From Planctomycetota bacterium (GTDB lineage Bacteria; Planctomycetota; B15-G4; JADJEK01), in contig JADJEK010000001.1 of assembly GCA_016709145.1 (NCBI GenBank), positions 372,001-436,000 of the forward strand: a DNA stretch of 64,000 nucleotides, in the 5' to 3' direction. The position numbers and the translations under genes are program-made. Positions 44,214 through 53,024 of the stretch are shown in pieces; the first letter of the stretch is position 1; every line of letters begins with the position of its first letter. The notes below the pieces were generated by a model. It searched no databases. It saw only the letters and a program-made list of their open reading frames with translations, and was not told the DNA's origin.

Positions 44214-45288
44214 CGCCAAGGCTTCGCGCTTCCAGCGACTCGCGCGTTCGCTGCCGCAAGCGTGGCCGCTGCCGAAGCGGCCGCGGCCGATCGTCGTGCT
44301 CGGGTGTGGCGGCATCGTCCGCGACGCGCATCTGCCGACGTATCGACGGCTCGGCTTCCCGGTCGCCGGAGTCTTCGATGTCCGCGCCGACGCCGCGCGC
44401 GCCGTCGCCAAGCGGTTCCGCATCCCGCGCGTGTACGCGACGCTCGACGACGCGCTCACGGAACCCGGCGTCGTGTTCGACGTCGCGGTGCCGGCGGATC
44501 GCGAACTCGAGCTGATCGAGCGTTTGCCGCGCGGCGCCGCGGTGTTGATCCAGAAGCCGCTCGGCCGCGACGAAGCCGAGTCGCGCGCGATCGTCGCCGT
44601 GTGCAAGCGCCGCGGTTTGATCGCTGCGCAGAACTTCCAACTGCGCTTCGCACCGAACATGCTCGCGCTGCGCTCGCTCGTCGATCGCGGCGCGCTCGGC
44701 ACCATCACCGACGCCGAAGTGCGCGTCCATACGCACACGCCGTGGACGAACTGGCCGTTCATGCGCGGCATCCCGCGCCTCGAGATCCTCTACCACTCGG
44801 TGCATTACCTCGACCTCGTGCGGTCGTTCTTCGGCGAGCCCACGCGCGTCGCCGCGATGGCGCTGCGCTACCCGCTGAACGGTCCCGAGTACGCCGACGT
44901 GCGCTCGACGTCGCTGATGCGCTTTCACGGCGACGTGCGCGTCGTCGTCACGACCGACCACGACCATCCGCGCGGAAAGAAGCACGCGTGCTCCGAGTTG
45001 CGCCTCGAGGGCACGAAGGGCTCCGCGTACGCGTCGATGGGCGTCAACCTCGACTACCCGAAGGGTGAGCCCGATCGCCTCGAGTTTGCGCTCGGCCGCG
45101 GCCCGTGGCACAGCGTGCCGTTGCGCGGCTCGTGGTTCACGGAAGCCTTCGAAGGTCCGATGTCGAATCTGCAGCGCGTCGTCGCCGGCGAGGACGACGC
45201 GTTGATCTCGCCGGTCGCCGACGCCCACAAGACCATGCAACTCGTCGAGCGCTGCTACCGCTCGGCGGCGAAGAGGAACGACTCATGA
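44206..45288 (+). CDS. Gfo/Idh/MocA family oxidoreductase
   Basis: 360 aa starting at TTG 44206 with GGAGG ahead; the next in-frame ATG is far inside. The Rossmann motif is IVVLGCGGIVRDAHLPTYRR. The family's EKP-type motif appears as IQKPLGRDEAE, with Gln in place of Glu. The segment HYLDLVRSFFGEP places a catalytic-type His/Asp. It probably oxidises a sugar or lactone with NAD(P)+. In this operon it could be the initial L-fucose or L-rhamnose dehydrogenase. It overlaps the mutarotase by 8 bp and the enolase-family gene by 4 bp. Confidence 0.85.
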   Translation: MSDAKASRFQRLARSLPQAWPLPKRPRPIVVLGCGGIVRDAHLPTYRRLGFPVAGVFDVRADAARAVAKRFRIPRVYATLDDALTEPGVVFDVAVPADRELELIERLPRGAAVLIQKPLGRDEAESRAIVAVCKRRGLIAAQNFQLRFAPNMLALRSLVDRGALGTITDAEVRVHTHTPWTNWPFMRGIPRLEILYHSVHYLDLVRSFFGEPTRVAAMALRYPLNGPEYADVRSTSLMRFHGDVRVVVTTDHDHPRGKKHACSELRLEGTKGSAYASMGVNLDYPKGEPDRLEFALGRGPWHSVPLRGSWFTEAFEGPMSNLQRVVAGEDDALISPVADAHKTMQLVERCYRSAAKRNDS

Positions 45289-46388
45289 GCATCACGATCA
45301 CCGACGTGAAGACGATCCTGACGCGCGTGCCGCTGAACCAGCGCACGATCACCGACTCGCAGAGCACGGTCACGCACGTCGAGTTCATGCAGGTCGTCTT
45401 GCAAACCGACGCCGGCATCACCGGCTACGGCATGAACTGGAGCTACACGCCGGGGCTCCACGCCGCGCAAGTGATGGTCGACGACCACTACGCCGCGGTG
45501 CTGAAGGGCCAAGACGCTTTCCTGCGCAAGGAACTCGTGCGGCGCATGTTCTTCTCGAACCACTTCGTCGGCCGCGTCGGCGCCGCGCGCGTCGGCATCG
45601 CCGCGTGCGAGTTCGCGCTGTGGGACATCGCGTGCAAGGCCGCGAAGCTGCCGTTGTGGAAGTACCTCGGCGTCGCCAAGGAGCGCGTGAAGGCGTACTC
45701 GACCGACGGCGGTTGGTTGACGTGGAGCGTCGACGATCTCGTGCGCGACGCGACCAGCCTCGTCGAGCGCGGCTTCGACGCCGTGAAGATCAAGCTCGGT
45801 CGGCCCGATCCGCGCGAGGACTACGAGCGCATCAAAGCCGTCCGCAAGGCCGTCGGCCCGAACGTTCGCATCATGACCGACGTCAACTGCGCGTGGACGC
45901 TGCCGATCGCGAAGCTGTGGGGCTCGCGCCTCGCGGATCACGACGTGTTCTGGCTCGAGGAGCCGATGAAGCCCGAAGACGTCCGCTCGCACCAACTGCT
46001 CGCGGAGGCGATCACGACGCCGGTCGCGATCGGCGAGACGATCTTCACGCGCGAAGCGTTCCGCGACTACATCGTGTCGGGCGCGTGCGGCATCGTGCAG
46101 GCCGACGCGACGAAGCTGTTGGGCATCGACGAGTGGCTCGAGGTCGCCGCGCTCGCCGCGACGTACAACTTGCCGTTGATCCCGCACACGAACGTCCAGC
46201 AGAAGCTGCACGTCCAACTCGCCGCGGCCACGCCGACGGTGATGATGGTCGAGCACTGCTACGAGTCGATCGAAGGGATTTGGGAGGAGCCGATCACCGT
46301 GAAGGACGGCTACTACCAATTGCCGCAGGAGCCCGGCGTCGGATTGAAGCTGACCGACGCCACGATCGCGAAGCACCGCGTCGGCTGA
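45285..46388 (+). CDS. enolase-superfamily sugar-acid dehydratase (mandelate racemase/muconate lactonizing type)
   Basis: 367 aa. N-terminal capping domain (MSITITDVKTILTRVPLNQR), then the barrel with K-x-K at FDAVKIKLG, metal ligands Asp in MTDVNCAW, Glu in FWLEEPM and Glu in AIGETIFTRE, and a His in LIPHTNVQ. This matches acid-sugar dehydratases such as L-fuconate or L-rhamnonate dehydratase. The reaction would give the 2-keto-3-deoxy acid. Specificity within the superfamily cannot be fixed by motif. ATGA overlap with the preceding gene. Confidence 0.87.
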   Translation: MSITITDVKTILTRVPLNQRTITDSQSTVTHVEFMQVVLQTDAGITGYGMNWSYTPGLHAAQVMVDDHYAAVLKGQDAFLRKELVRRMFFSNHFVGRVGAARVGIAACEFALWDIACKAAKLPLWKYLGVAKERVKAYSTDGGWLTWSVDDLVRDATSLVERGFDAVKIKLGRPDPREDYERIKAVRKAVGPNVRIMTDVNCAWTLPIAKLWGSRLADHDVFWLEEPMKPEDVRSHQLLAEAITTPVAIGETIFTREAFRDYIVSGACGIVQADATKLLGIDEWLEVAALAATYNLPLIPHTNVQQKLHVQLAAATPTVMMVEHCYESIEGIWEEPITVKDGYYQLPQEPGVGLKLTDATIAKHRVG

Positions 46389-46410
46389 ACTCCGGCGCAG
46401 CGAGGACCGC

Positions 46411-47244
46411 ATGCGCATCGACGCGCACCAGCACTTCTGGAAGTACGACCCGCGCGAGTTCGCGTGGATCGACGACTCGATGGCGGGCATCCGCCGCGAC
46501 TTCCTGCCGGCGGATCTCGAACCGTTGCTGACGGCTGAAGGCTTCGACGGGTGCATCGCCGTCCAGACCCGACAAAGCCTCGCCGAGAACCGCTTCCTGC
46601 TCGATCTCGCGCGCCGATCCCCGTTCGTCCGCGGAGTCGTCGGCTGGGTCGACCTGCGGAAGTCCGACGTCGAACTCGACCTCGCCGACTTCGCCAGCGA
46701 CACGAGAGCCGTCGGCATCCGCCACATCGCGCAAGCCGAACCCGACGACCGCTTCCTCGCGCACGACGATTTCGTCCATGGCGTCCGCAAGCTCGCCGCG
46801 TTCGACCTCACGTACGACGTGTTGATCTACCCGCGCCAATTGCCCGCAGCGATCGAGCTCGTCACGAAGGTGCCCGAGGTCCGCTTCGTGCTCGACCACT
46901 GCGCGAAGCCCGAGATCCGCAACGCGCAATGGGAACCGTGGGCCACGCAGATCCGCGAGTTGGCGAAGGCGCAGAACGTGAGTTGCAAGATCAGCGGCTT
47001 GGTCACGGAAGCGAACTGGGCGACGTGGACCAAAGAGACGCTGAAGCCGTACGTCGAGCACGTCATCGCGTGCTTCGGCATCGAGAGGTGCATGCTCGGT
47101 TCGGATTGGCCGGTGTGTTTGGTGGCCGGGGAGTACGCGAGAGTCGTCGGGGCGGCGATGGAGATCGTGACCGGCGTGGCGGGTGCGGGGGCGGTGGATG
47201 CGATGGGGATGTGCGTGGAGCGGGTTTATTTGCGGGTGGGGTGA
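46411..47244 (+). CDS. amidohydrolase-family sugar lactonase (L-fuconolactonase-like)
   Basis: 277 aa amidohydrolase-2 barrel. Metal-binding D-x-H-x-H appears as IDAHQHFWKYDPREFAWID, the exact style of L-fucono-1,5-lactonase and 4-sulfomuconolactonase relatives. FVLDHCAKPEI supplies another His and GSDWPVCLVAGEY the final Asp. It would open the lactone formed by sugar oxidation. GAGG precedes the ATG. Last gene of the operon; its 3' end overlaps the convergent Roc-COR-TIR gene by 19 bp. Confidence 0.88.
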   Translation: MRIDAHQHFWKYDPREFAWIDDSMAGIRRDFLPADLEPLLTAEGFDGCIAVQTRQSLAENRFLLDLARRSPFVRGVVGWVDLRKSDVELDLADFASDTRAVGIRHIAQAEPDDRFLAHDDFVHGVRKLAAFDLTYDVLIYPRQLPAAIELVTKVPEVRFVLDHCAKPEIRNAQWEPWATQIRELAKAQNVSCKISGLVTEANWATWTKETLKPYVEHVIACFGIERCMLGSDWPVCLVAGEYARVVGAAMEIVTGVAGAGAVDAMGMCVERVYLRVG

Positions 47245-50200
47245 GAGTAGGGACGCCTTTCTCTTAGCTTCGCTAGCGCGGCAGCATTGAGGTCGTCGTA
47301 GATCTCCTCCCACGATGGAGGTCGCTTCAGCTTATCCGCCAGATCCATGTAGACGCCTAGCGTGTACCGCCGAATCGGCTCGCGTTCCTTGTCCGACGCG
47401 TGCGTGCGCAGAATGCGACTGAGTTCGTCACTCGACTGCGCCTGGGCTTGTAGCTGACATGATCGAATGAAACAGAGCGCAGCCTTCTCGGCGAAGTGCT
47501 CGCGCCACGCTTGGATACCGGTTTCATCTATCCGCTGGCAGCGCTTGAAGTTCACTTGGAGATCCCGCAACCGCATCTTGAGATCGTGGGCTTCCGGTTC
47601 CACATTAATCCCCCATATGGACCAACCGGACGAGAAGAGCGCCGACAGAATTCGACCGAATCTCGACTTATCCTGTACGCACTCAATCCAGGCAGAGAAA
47701 TCGTAACGTCCCAACGCCTTCTCGGGTTCGAATAGATCTGCCGGCGAACTTAATTCTGACCTCACCGTTCTCACGAAGTGCTCACTCTTGGATTTCCAGT
47801 AAGACTTGAACTTGCGCGCTGTATAGTCCTCTCTCTTGACCATGGAGATTGCCCCGGTCTGCGAGAATCTCACGCCCGGGAATGCAGCCACCCATACCCG
47901 ATCAACGCATTGTTTGCCATCCGGACACGACTCGACGATACGCATGAATTCGTACATGCCGTGCGGTGATTCGAGATACTTGCGACTCAGGAAGACGTGC
48001 ACAAAGTCTCGTGTGACAAGCATGTCAAGGTACGCTTTTCTATCCACTTCCTGCTCACACTCCGGCTTCGCTTGTTCGACACGATAGTGGTGGACGTACA
48101 CACCAGCATCCTCCAGCGCCTTCGCCAGCGCAAATGGCCAGCGCTCAATGGAGCCCTTGGGCAATTGGTCCGCTGGCACCCCCGCGGGTTGATCACCGCC
48201 GAACAAGATCGATACCTCTACCATGTCGAGTCGTGCATCGCTGGAGTATTCAAAAGTCGGGCTCTGACCGTGGAACGCCTCTTTAGCTGGCAAATCGTCG
48301 AGGCCAAGTTCGCCCGGACGAGCGTCCCACTGCGGCTCCGAAACCGAGTCGCTCACTCCGTTGTTTTCCACAATGCCATTCAGCCTCGAGACCATCGCGC
48401 GCAAGAACGACTCGTCAGGACCGAATTGGCGTAGAGTGACCACGCCGCCGTAGCTACCGGGCGACGACTGCTTCCAGTCAATCAAAACGATTGTCTTGTT
48501 CGCTTCATCTCGGTCAATTCCGAGTTCGTCTCGGCGATATGACTCGAACTGTCCACCGTACTTCCAGAGTAAGCTGGCACGACCCCATTCCTGTGCATTC
48601 GCAGCCAGAAGACCGAGCACGGAGTCTCGTCCAACGATGGAGCCGTCGAGACCTTGGGGACCAGGGATGCGAACCGGATTCGCTGCCTCTTCCAGTCCCG
48701 CACGCCGAGCGACAGCCGCACGATCGATCTCTGGATCGCACGCAGGCAAAGCGCCTACGACGAGGTACTCCCTTGTTCCATCAGGGCGTCGCCACAACTC
48801 GACCGCCATCTTGCACCGCAGCATGAACTCGAGAAACACCTGCCTGTGTTCTGCGCCGAACTGGTCCCATCCCCATCGCGCGAGATCACGCTCGGTGCAG
48901 CGCCCCTTGCTCCCCACGAGTTCAGGCCAGCCGCCCTTCCGCTTGAATGCGGTGTAGATCCCACGAATCGCCCAGCGCTGGTCGAGCACGACCTCGTTCT
49001 TCACGTGCTGATCATTGAAATAGAGAAACCCATCGCGATGCAGACGGCGAAGGGCCAGAACTGGGTTTGCGTAATACATCCCGTGGGAAGTGTGCTTCCG
49101 AATCAACTCGTCGAACTGATCCCGCCTCATCGTAGGCACAGGAGGCCGTGGCTCGCCGTCCGCCTCTTCGGCCACGTCGTGCGCAGCGTCGTTCTTGCGC
49201 TTCAGCTCCGCGAGCGCCTCTTTCACCTCCATGAGCCGCGTAGGAATCTCGCGCTGCTCCTTCGTCCCGAGGACCTTGGCGATCTCTATGCGGAGTTCAA
49301 CCCGCACTCGATCGAGCCCGATGAGTGTTGCCGCATCGAATTCGATTGGCTTGGTGAATCCCGCTCCTTGGATCTCCGCGCACAGTTCCGGGACTCTTGG
49401 CGCGACGTCTCGTTCGCCGTCCCGGGATGTCTTCGTGCGAACCATGATGATCGGTGCGTGGCCCTCGCGTCCGGGAGCACTACCGTAGGCTCGCACTTGA
49501 TCTCGCCAATACGCGATCGACTTCGGCGCGTCTGCACCATCGGGTTGCTCGCTGTCATCGATCCGATCGGTCTCGGGACTCGCACCAGGCCCAGCACATT
49601 GGGCGCACAGGATGAAGACGGCTCGCGCCTGGTAGAAGAGCCTGTGCGTATGATGAAAGAGGTCCTGACCCGCGAAGTCCCAGATGTTAAGCGTCGCTGA
49701 TGCGTTCTTGGTTGGCTCGTCGATCGGCGTGAACTCGAAGTCGGGGATCGTCCAGTGCCGAATGCCGTGCGTCGTTTTCTCGTTCTCGTCGAACTTCCCT
49801 CCCCAGAGCGCTCTTGCCAGCGACGACTTTCCCGCCCGCCCATTCCCGACGAGGATCACTTTGATCTCGTGGTCGCTCACCCACGGACCTTCGAGATGGG
49901 CGTGGATGTCCGGCGCCAGGTTCTCGTCTTTGTCGCCAAGGACGCCCGGTGGAAGGATGAGCCCAGATCCATAGGTGAAGATCGTCCGTGGACGTTGAAG
50001 GGGGTTAGGCAGCCGTTCGAGCGCGCGGCACCCTCGAAGGTCGATGTGGTCGATTTCCTCCGCGAAGCCCGGGATCTCCTTCAGCGCTTCCGCACCGCGC
50101 AGCCCAAGGCGACGCAACCGGCTCGGCCAGGCATCAGGCAGCCGTGTGAGGCGGAGACAGTCGTTGAGTTCGATGCGCTCGAGTCGACGCGGCCAGCGTT

Positions 50201-50702
50201 CGACTTTCGCGAGGTCGTGACAAGCGCCACACCCCGAGTAGTCCAATTCAATGACATTCGGCGAGCGTCGCGTCAATTCAACTAGGGCGGAGCTCAGGAG
50301 TGCTGCGTTTCCCTTGAGGCTGATCGACCGCAGAGACTCGTAGAGCTTCGCGAGGGTCAGGTTTCGGAGCTCGCTCGCGTCTTCGGCGACCAGTTCTTCG
50401 AGGCCACTCGGCAGCTTCGACAGCCTCGTGAGCCGTACGCACTCTCGTACGTCCAGGCACCTCAGTCCGCCCGGCAGGTCCGGCAGTTCTGTCAGTTCCC
50501 GCAGCCCCCACACATGCAAATGCGTCAAACCCGGGAATCGCTCGGCCAAGTCGTCGGGCAACGATCCGTCGATCTCTACGCTCAATTGGCCCACGACGAT
50601 CTTTTTGATATGCGCGGACCCGACCGGCCACTGCGTCCAGTCCGGCACTTTTCCTGGTGCATCGATCACGGACTTCGTCGTGTCGTCCTTGGTCTTCGTC
50701 AT
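47226..50702 (-). CDS. LRR-Roc-COR-TIR signalling protein
   Basis: 1158 aa. Residues 55-240 are leucine-rich-type repeats (LTELPDLPGGLRCLDVRECV, LERIELNDCLRLTRLPDAWP). A Roc GTPase follows: P-loop VGNGRAGKSS at 286-294, G3 DFAGQ at 342-346 and MVRTKTS near 421-426 in place of NKxD. Residues 490-800 correspond to COR. Residues 826-960 look like a TIR domain (MVEVSILFGG, then FVHVFLSRKYLESPHGMYEF) with Glu918 as the candidate NADase residue. A C-terminal domain of 200 residues is unassigned. Its GC content is lower than in neighbours. The ATG overlaps the stop of DGR target 1, so target and signalling protein are translated together. An NAD-consuming effector switched by the GTPase is inferred. 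Confidence 0.85.
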   Translation of the reverse strand: MTKTKDDTTKSVIDAPGKVPDWTQWPVGSAHIKKIVVGQLSVEIDGSLPDDLAERFPGLTHLHVWGLRELTELPDLPGGLRCLDVRECVRLTRLSKLPSGLEELVAEDASELRNLTLAKLYESLRSISLKGNAALLSSALVELTRRSPNVIELDYSGCGACHDLAKVERWPRRLERIELNDCLRLTRLPDAWPSRLRRLGLRGAEALKEIPGFAEEIDHIDLRGCRALERLPNPLQRPRTIFTYGSGLILPPGVLGDKDENLAPDIHAHLEGPWVSDHEIKVILVGNGRAGKSSLARALWGGKFDENEKTTHGIRHWTIPDFEFTPIDEPTKNASATLNIWDFAGQDLFHHTHRLFYQARAVFILCAQCAGPGASPETDRIDDSEQPDGADAPKSIAYWRDQVRAYGSAPGREGHAPIIMVRTKTSRDGERDVAPRVPELCAEIQGAGFTKPIEFDAATLIGLDRVRVELRIEIAKVLGTKEQREIPTRLMEVKEALAELKRKNDAAHDVAEEADGEPRPPVPTMRRDQFDELIRKHTSHGMYYANPVLALRRLHRDGFLYFNDQHVKNEVVLDQRWAIRGIYTAFKRKGGWPELVGSKGRCTERDLARWGWDQFGAEHRQVFLEFMLRCKMAVELWRRPDGTREYLVVGALPACDPEIDRAAVARRAGLEEAANPVRIPGPQGLDGSIVGRDSVLGLLAANAQEWGRASLLWKYGGQFESYRRDELGIDRDEANKTIVLIDWKQSSPGSYGGVVTLRQFGPDESFLRAMVSRLNGIVENNGVSDSVSEPQWDARPGELGLDDLPAKEAFHGQSPTFEYSSDARLDMVEVSILFGGDQPAGVPADQLPKGSIERWPFALAKALEDAGVYVHHYRVEQAKPECEQEVDRKAYLDMLVTRDFVHVFLSRKYLESPHGMYEFMRIVESCPDGKQCVDRVWVAAFPGVRFSQTGAISMVKREDYTARKFKSYWKSKSEHFVRTVRSELSSPADLFEPEKALGRYDFSAWIECVQDKSRFGRILSALFSSGWSIWGINVEPEAHDLKMRLRDLQVNFKRCQRIDETGIQAWREHFAEKAALCFIRSCQLQAQAQSSDELSRILRTHASDKEREPIRRYTLGVYMDLADKLKRPPSWEEIYDDLNAAALAKLRERRPYSHPTRK

Positions 50703-51679
50703 GACTTCGCCTTCCGCTTGGTCTTCGACGGCGCCTCACTCCCGCGCTCGGTCTTCTTCGCCGCTCCGGCGGCCTTCGGCGGACGGTCGGTCGGCTTGAT
50801 GCCTCCCTTCCCGCCGCCTACGGCAGCCTTCGCTCGCTGGGTCGCTCCGCGACTCGGGTTGTTCACCACCGGACCGGGGAGCAGACAGACTCGGAAGCCC
50901 AGAAACGTCCTGCGGTTCGAGGGCCCCCTCCAGTCCCGGATCGCCGAGCGGCAGTCCCCGGCCGAGTCGTTCCAAGAGCCGCCGCGCATGACGCGGTTCG
51001 GGTCGCTCTGACTTGCCGGAGCAGTCTCTTCCGGGTCGATCACGCCATCCTGCCGTTGTCGGTACGCCGATCCGTTCCATGCATCCAGACACCACTCCCA
51101 CACATTGCCGTGCATGTCGTGGAGTCCGAACGCGTTCGCTGCCAGCGCACCAACCGGGTGGGTCGAATGACCGCTATTGCCGCTCCACCAACCCACCGAC
51201 GACAACGCCGCTTCGCCATCTCCGTTCGAGTAGTCCGTCGTCGATCCGGCACGGCACGCGTACTCCCACTGGGCCTCGGACGGCAGCCGCGCCGCCCAAC
51301 CCTTCGGCATCGCCTTGACGCTCTTCGTGATCCAGTCACAGAACGCCGTCCCCTCGTCCCATGTCAGGTTCTCTGCGGGATTCCAATCGCGATTCTGGAA
51401 TCCGAACTCGTGGCGCTTGCGCGCGGCACGACTCCACACCGCGAACTCCCGCTGCGTCACGGGAAACGTGCCGAGCCAGAACTCGTGAGTCAACACAACG
51501 CGATGTCGTGGTTCCTCAAGATTTCGTGATTCACCGTATGAGTCGTTCCCCCGGCTCCCCATGACGAACTCGCCGGCTGGGATCCGCTGAAAGAGCATCT
51601 CCACACCCTTCGCGAGTTCGATGACCAAGTCGGCACGCTTTTTCGCCGCGCGCCAGCCGCGATCGTCAGCGTCGCCCAT
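50699..51679 (-). CDS. DGR target 1: formylglycine-enzyme/C-type-lectin-fold protein with variable C-terminus
   Basis: 326 aa from MGDADDRGWRAAKKRADLVI. The FGE-sulfatase core is clear: FQRIPAGEFVMGSRGNDSYG, RLPSEAQWEYACRAGSTTDY, AFGLHDMHGNVWEWCLDAWN, and RVMRGGSWNDSAGDCRSAIR, ending GFRVCLLPG. The last repeat, residues about 224-268, is the variable region VR1 encoded by 50874-51007. After it comes a basic, Lys-rich tail of about 50 residues. FGE here is a C-type-lectin scaffold for binding, not necessarily an enzyme; the active-site cysteines of true FGE are not evident. The gene's stop overlaps the start of the Roc-COR-TIR gene (ATGA). Its start lies within the 3' end of the RT frame. Confidence 0.9.
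   Translation of the reverse strand: MGDADDRGWRAAKKRADLVIELAKGVEMLFQRIPAGEFVMGSRGNDSYGESRNLEEPRHRVVLTHEFWLGTFPVTQREFAVWSRAARKRHEFGFQNRDWNPAENLTWDEGTAFCDWITKSVKAMPKGWAARLPSEAQWEYACRAGSTTDYSNGDGEAALSSVGWWSGNSGHSTHPVGALAANAFGLHDMHGNVWEWCLDAWNGSAYRQRQDGVIDPEETAPASQSDPNRVMRGGSWNDSAGDCRSAIRDWRGPSNRRTFLGFRVCLLPGPVVNNPSRGATQRAKAAVGGGKGGIKPTDRPPKAAGAAKKTERGSEAPSKTKRKAKS
50874..51007 (-). repeat. DGR variable repeat VR1
   Basis: 134 bp, aligned without gaps to the template repeat at 51873-52006. It differs at 11 positions. Ten of these are adenines in the coding-sense TR; the eleventh (50909, coding T to G) is not. The 3' end in coding sense (GTCTGTCTGCTCCCCGG) is unchanged and would serve as the initiation-of-homology site. 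Encoded changes relative to TR include N to D, R to G, R to W, N to R, N to F and Q to L. Confidence 0.93.
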
Positions 51680-53024
51680 GATGGTCCCCGCCTTCGCGAT
51701 CGACGCGGGGTGCCCCGACCGAGACCTTCTCCGCAGGGACGGACGAGTCCGAGCTCGCTCCCCTCTGGATCTCGGACTCGATCGGGGCCCGACCGCAGGC
51801 TTCGTCCCCACGATCCAGAGATCGTGGAGCACCGGAAGGCGCGTCGTCCGGTGGTACTTCGGCACCTCCGTGCCGGGGAGCAGACAGACTCGGAAGCCCT
51901 GATTCGTATTGCGGTTCGAGGGCCTCCTCCTGTTCCGGATCGCCGAGCGGCAGTTCCTGGCCGAGTTGTTCCAAGAGCCGCCGCGCATGACGCGGTTCGG
52001 GTCGCTCCTGCGCCTCCCTTGATCCACTCAACACCAGGCGACTGAACGAAAGGACGACTGACCTCCATGCCCGATCGTCCGCGCGCGACGCGTGCGCGAA
52101 CATCGATGTCGTGCGATCTTGCAACTCACGCTCGGTCAACGTACCGCGGGCATGGGCGCGCTCGGCGGTGCCCCACCGCCGCCGGAGTCGCCGTCGGCCG
52201 CGGGCATCCAATCGCGTGCGCGTTGGATACAACGTGAATCCGAGCCACGGTACGCCGAGCTCACACCGATTCAGCACACCGCCGTGCTTGATCGACAAGT
52301 CCATGTCGGCGAGTCGCGCCTCGATTTCGAGGCGCACAGTGCGCAGGCGATCCAACGTGTCGAATACGAGCATGTCGTCCATGTACCGCACGTATCCATG
52401 GGGGCGCAAGGTCTCGACGATCCAGTGATCCACAGGATCGAGCACGAAGTTCCCGAGGTATTGACTCGTCAATGCACCGATCGGAAGTCCGCGCTCGGGG
52501 CGCGTCGAGTACGACTCGAGCAGTCGATCGAAGATCGCCAACAGCCGCGTCTCACGGAAGCGAGACGAGAGCCGGCGGCGCAAGTGTCGATGCGAGATCG
52601 AGTCGTAGTACTTCGCCACGTCGAGCTTCAGGAACGCTTCCGCACTTCGACCATGGCGACGCGCAAGATCGAGCGCCAGAGCCTGACCCCGGCTGGTTCT
52701 GCATGCGCAACTCGCGTGGATCGCGCCGCGCTCGAACACCGGGCCCGTCGCGGCGATCAATGCGTGGTGAACGACCCGGTCGCGGAACGAAGGCGCGCGG
52801 ATCACTCGCGACTTCGGATCGCGGATCGCGAACGATGTGTACGGCTCGAACGAGAATGACCCTTCGCGCAGGGACTCCACGATCTCGGACGCACGTTCGG
52901 GAAGCGCGTCGAGGAACCTCGCGACCTCGGGCCGGCCGCGCTTGCCGATCGCTGCTCGTCCCGCCGCGTAGACGATCGTCCGCACGTCGGTCACGATGTC
53001 GAACAACCCGCCGATGCGCTTCAT
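51666..53024 (-). CDS. DGR-type reverse transcriptase
   Basis: 452 aa as an open frame, of which about 335 form the reverse transcriptase. Catalytic motif A is FLKLDVAKYYDSI (Asp135) and motif C is YMDD at 214-217. The DGR-specific motif 4 form I-G-x3-S-Q is present as LPIGALTSQYLGNF (182-193). No maturase or endonuclease domain is seen, which rules out a group II intron. The enzyme copies TR RNA with errors opposite adenine. The frame stays open through TR (residues about 340-384) to 51666; the functional C-terminus could be shorter. The ATG overlaps the HRDC-like gene's stop. Confidence 0.93.
   Translation of the reverse strand: MKRIGGLFDIVTDVRTIVYAAGRAAIGKRGRPEVARFLDALPERASEIVESLREGSFSFEPYTSFAIRDPKSRVIRAPSFRDRVVHHALIAATGPVFERGAIHASCACRTSRGQALALDLARRHGRSAEAFLKLDVAKYYDSISHRHLRRRLSSRFRETRLLAIFDRLLESYSTRPERGLPIGALTSQYLGNFVLDPVDHWIVETLRPHGYVRYMDDMLVFDTLDRLRTVRLEIEARLADMDLSIKHGGVLNRCELGVPWLGFTLYPTRTRLDARGRRRLRRRWGTAERAHARGTLTERELQDRTTSMFAHASRADDRAWRSVVLSFSRLVLSGSREAQERPEPRHARRLLEQLGQELPLGDPEQEEALEPQYESGLPSLSAPRHGGAEVPPDDAPSGAPRSLDRGDEACGRAPIESEIQRGASSDSSVPAEKVSVGAPRVDREGGDHHGRR
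51860..51875 (-). promoter_or_regulatory. hairpin just 3' of the template repeat
   Basis: Perfect 6-bp stem CGGCAC/GTGCCG with a 4-base loop at the 3' end of TR in coding sense. It is absent at both VRs, which instead share CCGGTCCGGTGG. The position fits a structural or boundary element in the TR transcript. Function is inferred. Confidence 0.5.
51873..52006 (-). repeat. DGR template repeat (TR)
   Basis: 134 bp. In coding sense it would read RVMRGGSWNNSARNCRSAIR and on to GFRVCLLPG, so it looks like the end of an FGE protein, but with AAC/AAT (Asn) at the variable sites, the usual adenine-rich design of a TR. It has no FGE gene body of its own upstream; the sequence before it is the RT gene. 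It lies between the RT core and target 1. VR1 and VR2 are both derivable from it by changing almost only adenines. Confidence 0.93.

Noticed and set aside
44456..45068. Alternative-frame Arg-rich proteins in the deoxyhexose operon
   Set aside because: They lie inside the Gfo/Idh gene and have no family similarity.
51860..52027. TR read as the remnant of a third, broken FGE gene
   Set aside because: There is no FGE body before it, Asn codons sit at the sites that vary in VR1 and VR2, and differences to both VRs fall almost only on its adenines. This fits a template repeat, not a decaying gene.
52092..52859. Plus-strand open frame opposite the reverse transcriptase
   Set aside because: No ribosome site or recognisable domain; it mirrors the RT gene's codon pattern.
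51666..53024. Group II intron or retron reverse transcriptase
   Set aside because: No maturase (X), DNA-binding or HNH endonuclease domain, no domain V-like RNA seen, no msr/msd-like hairpins; the DGR-specific motif and the TR/VR pair explain the locus.
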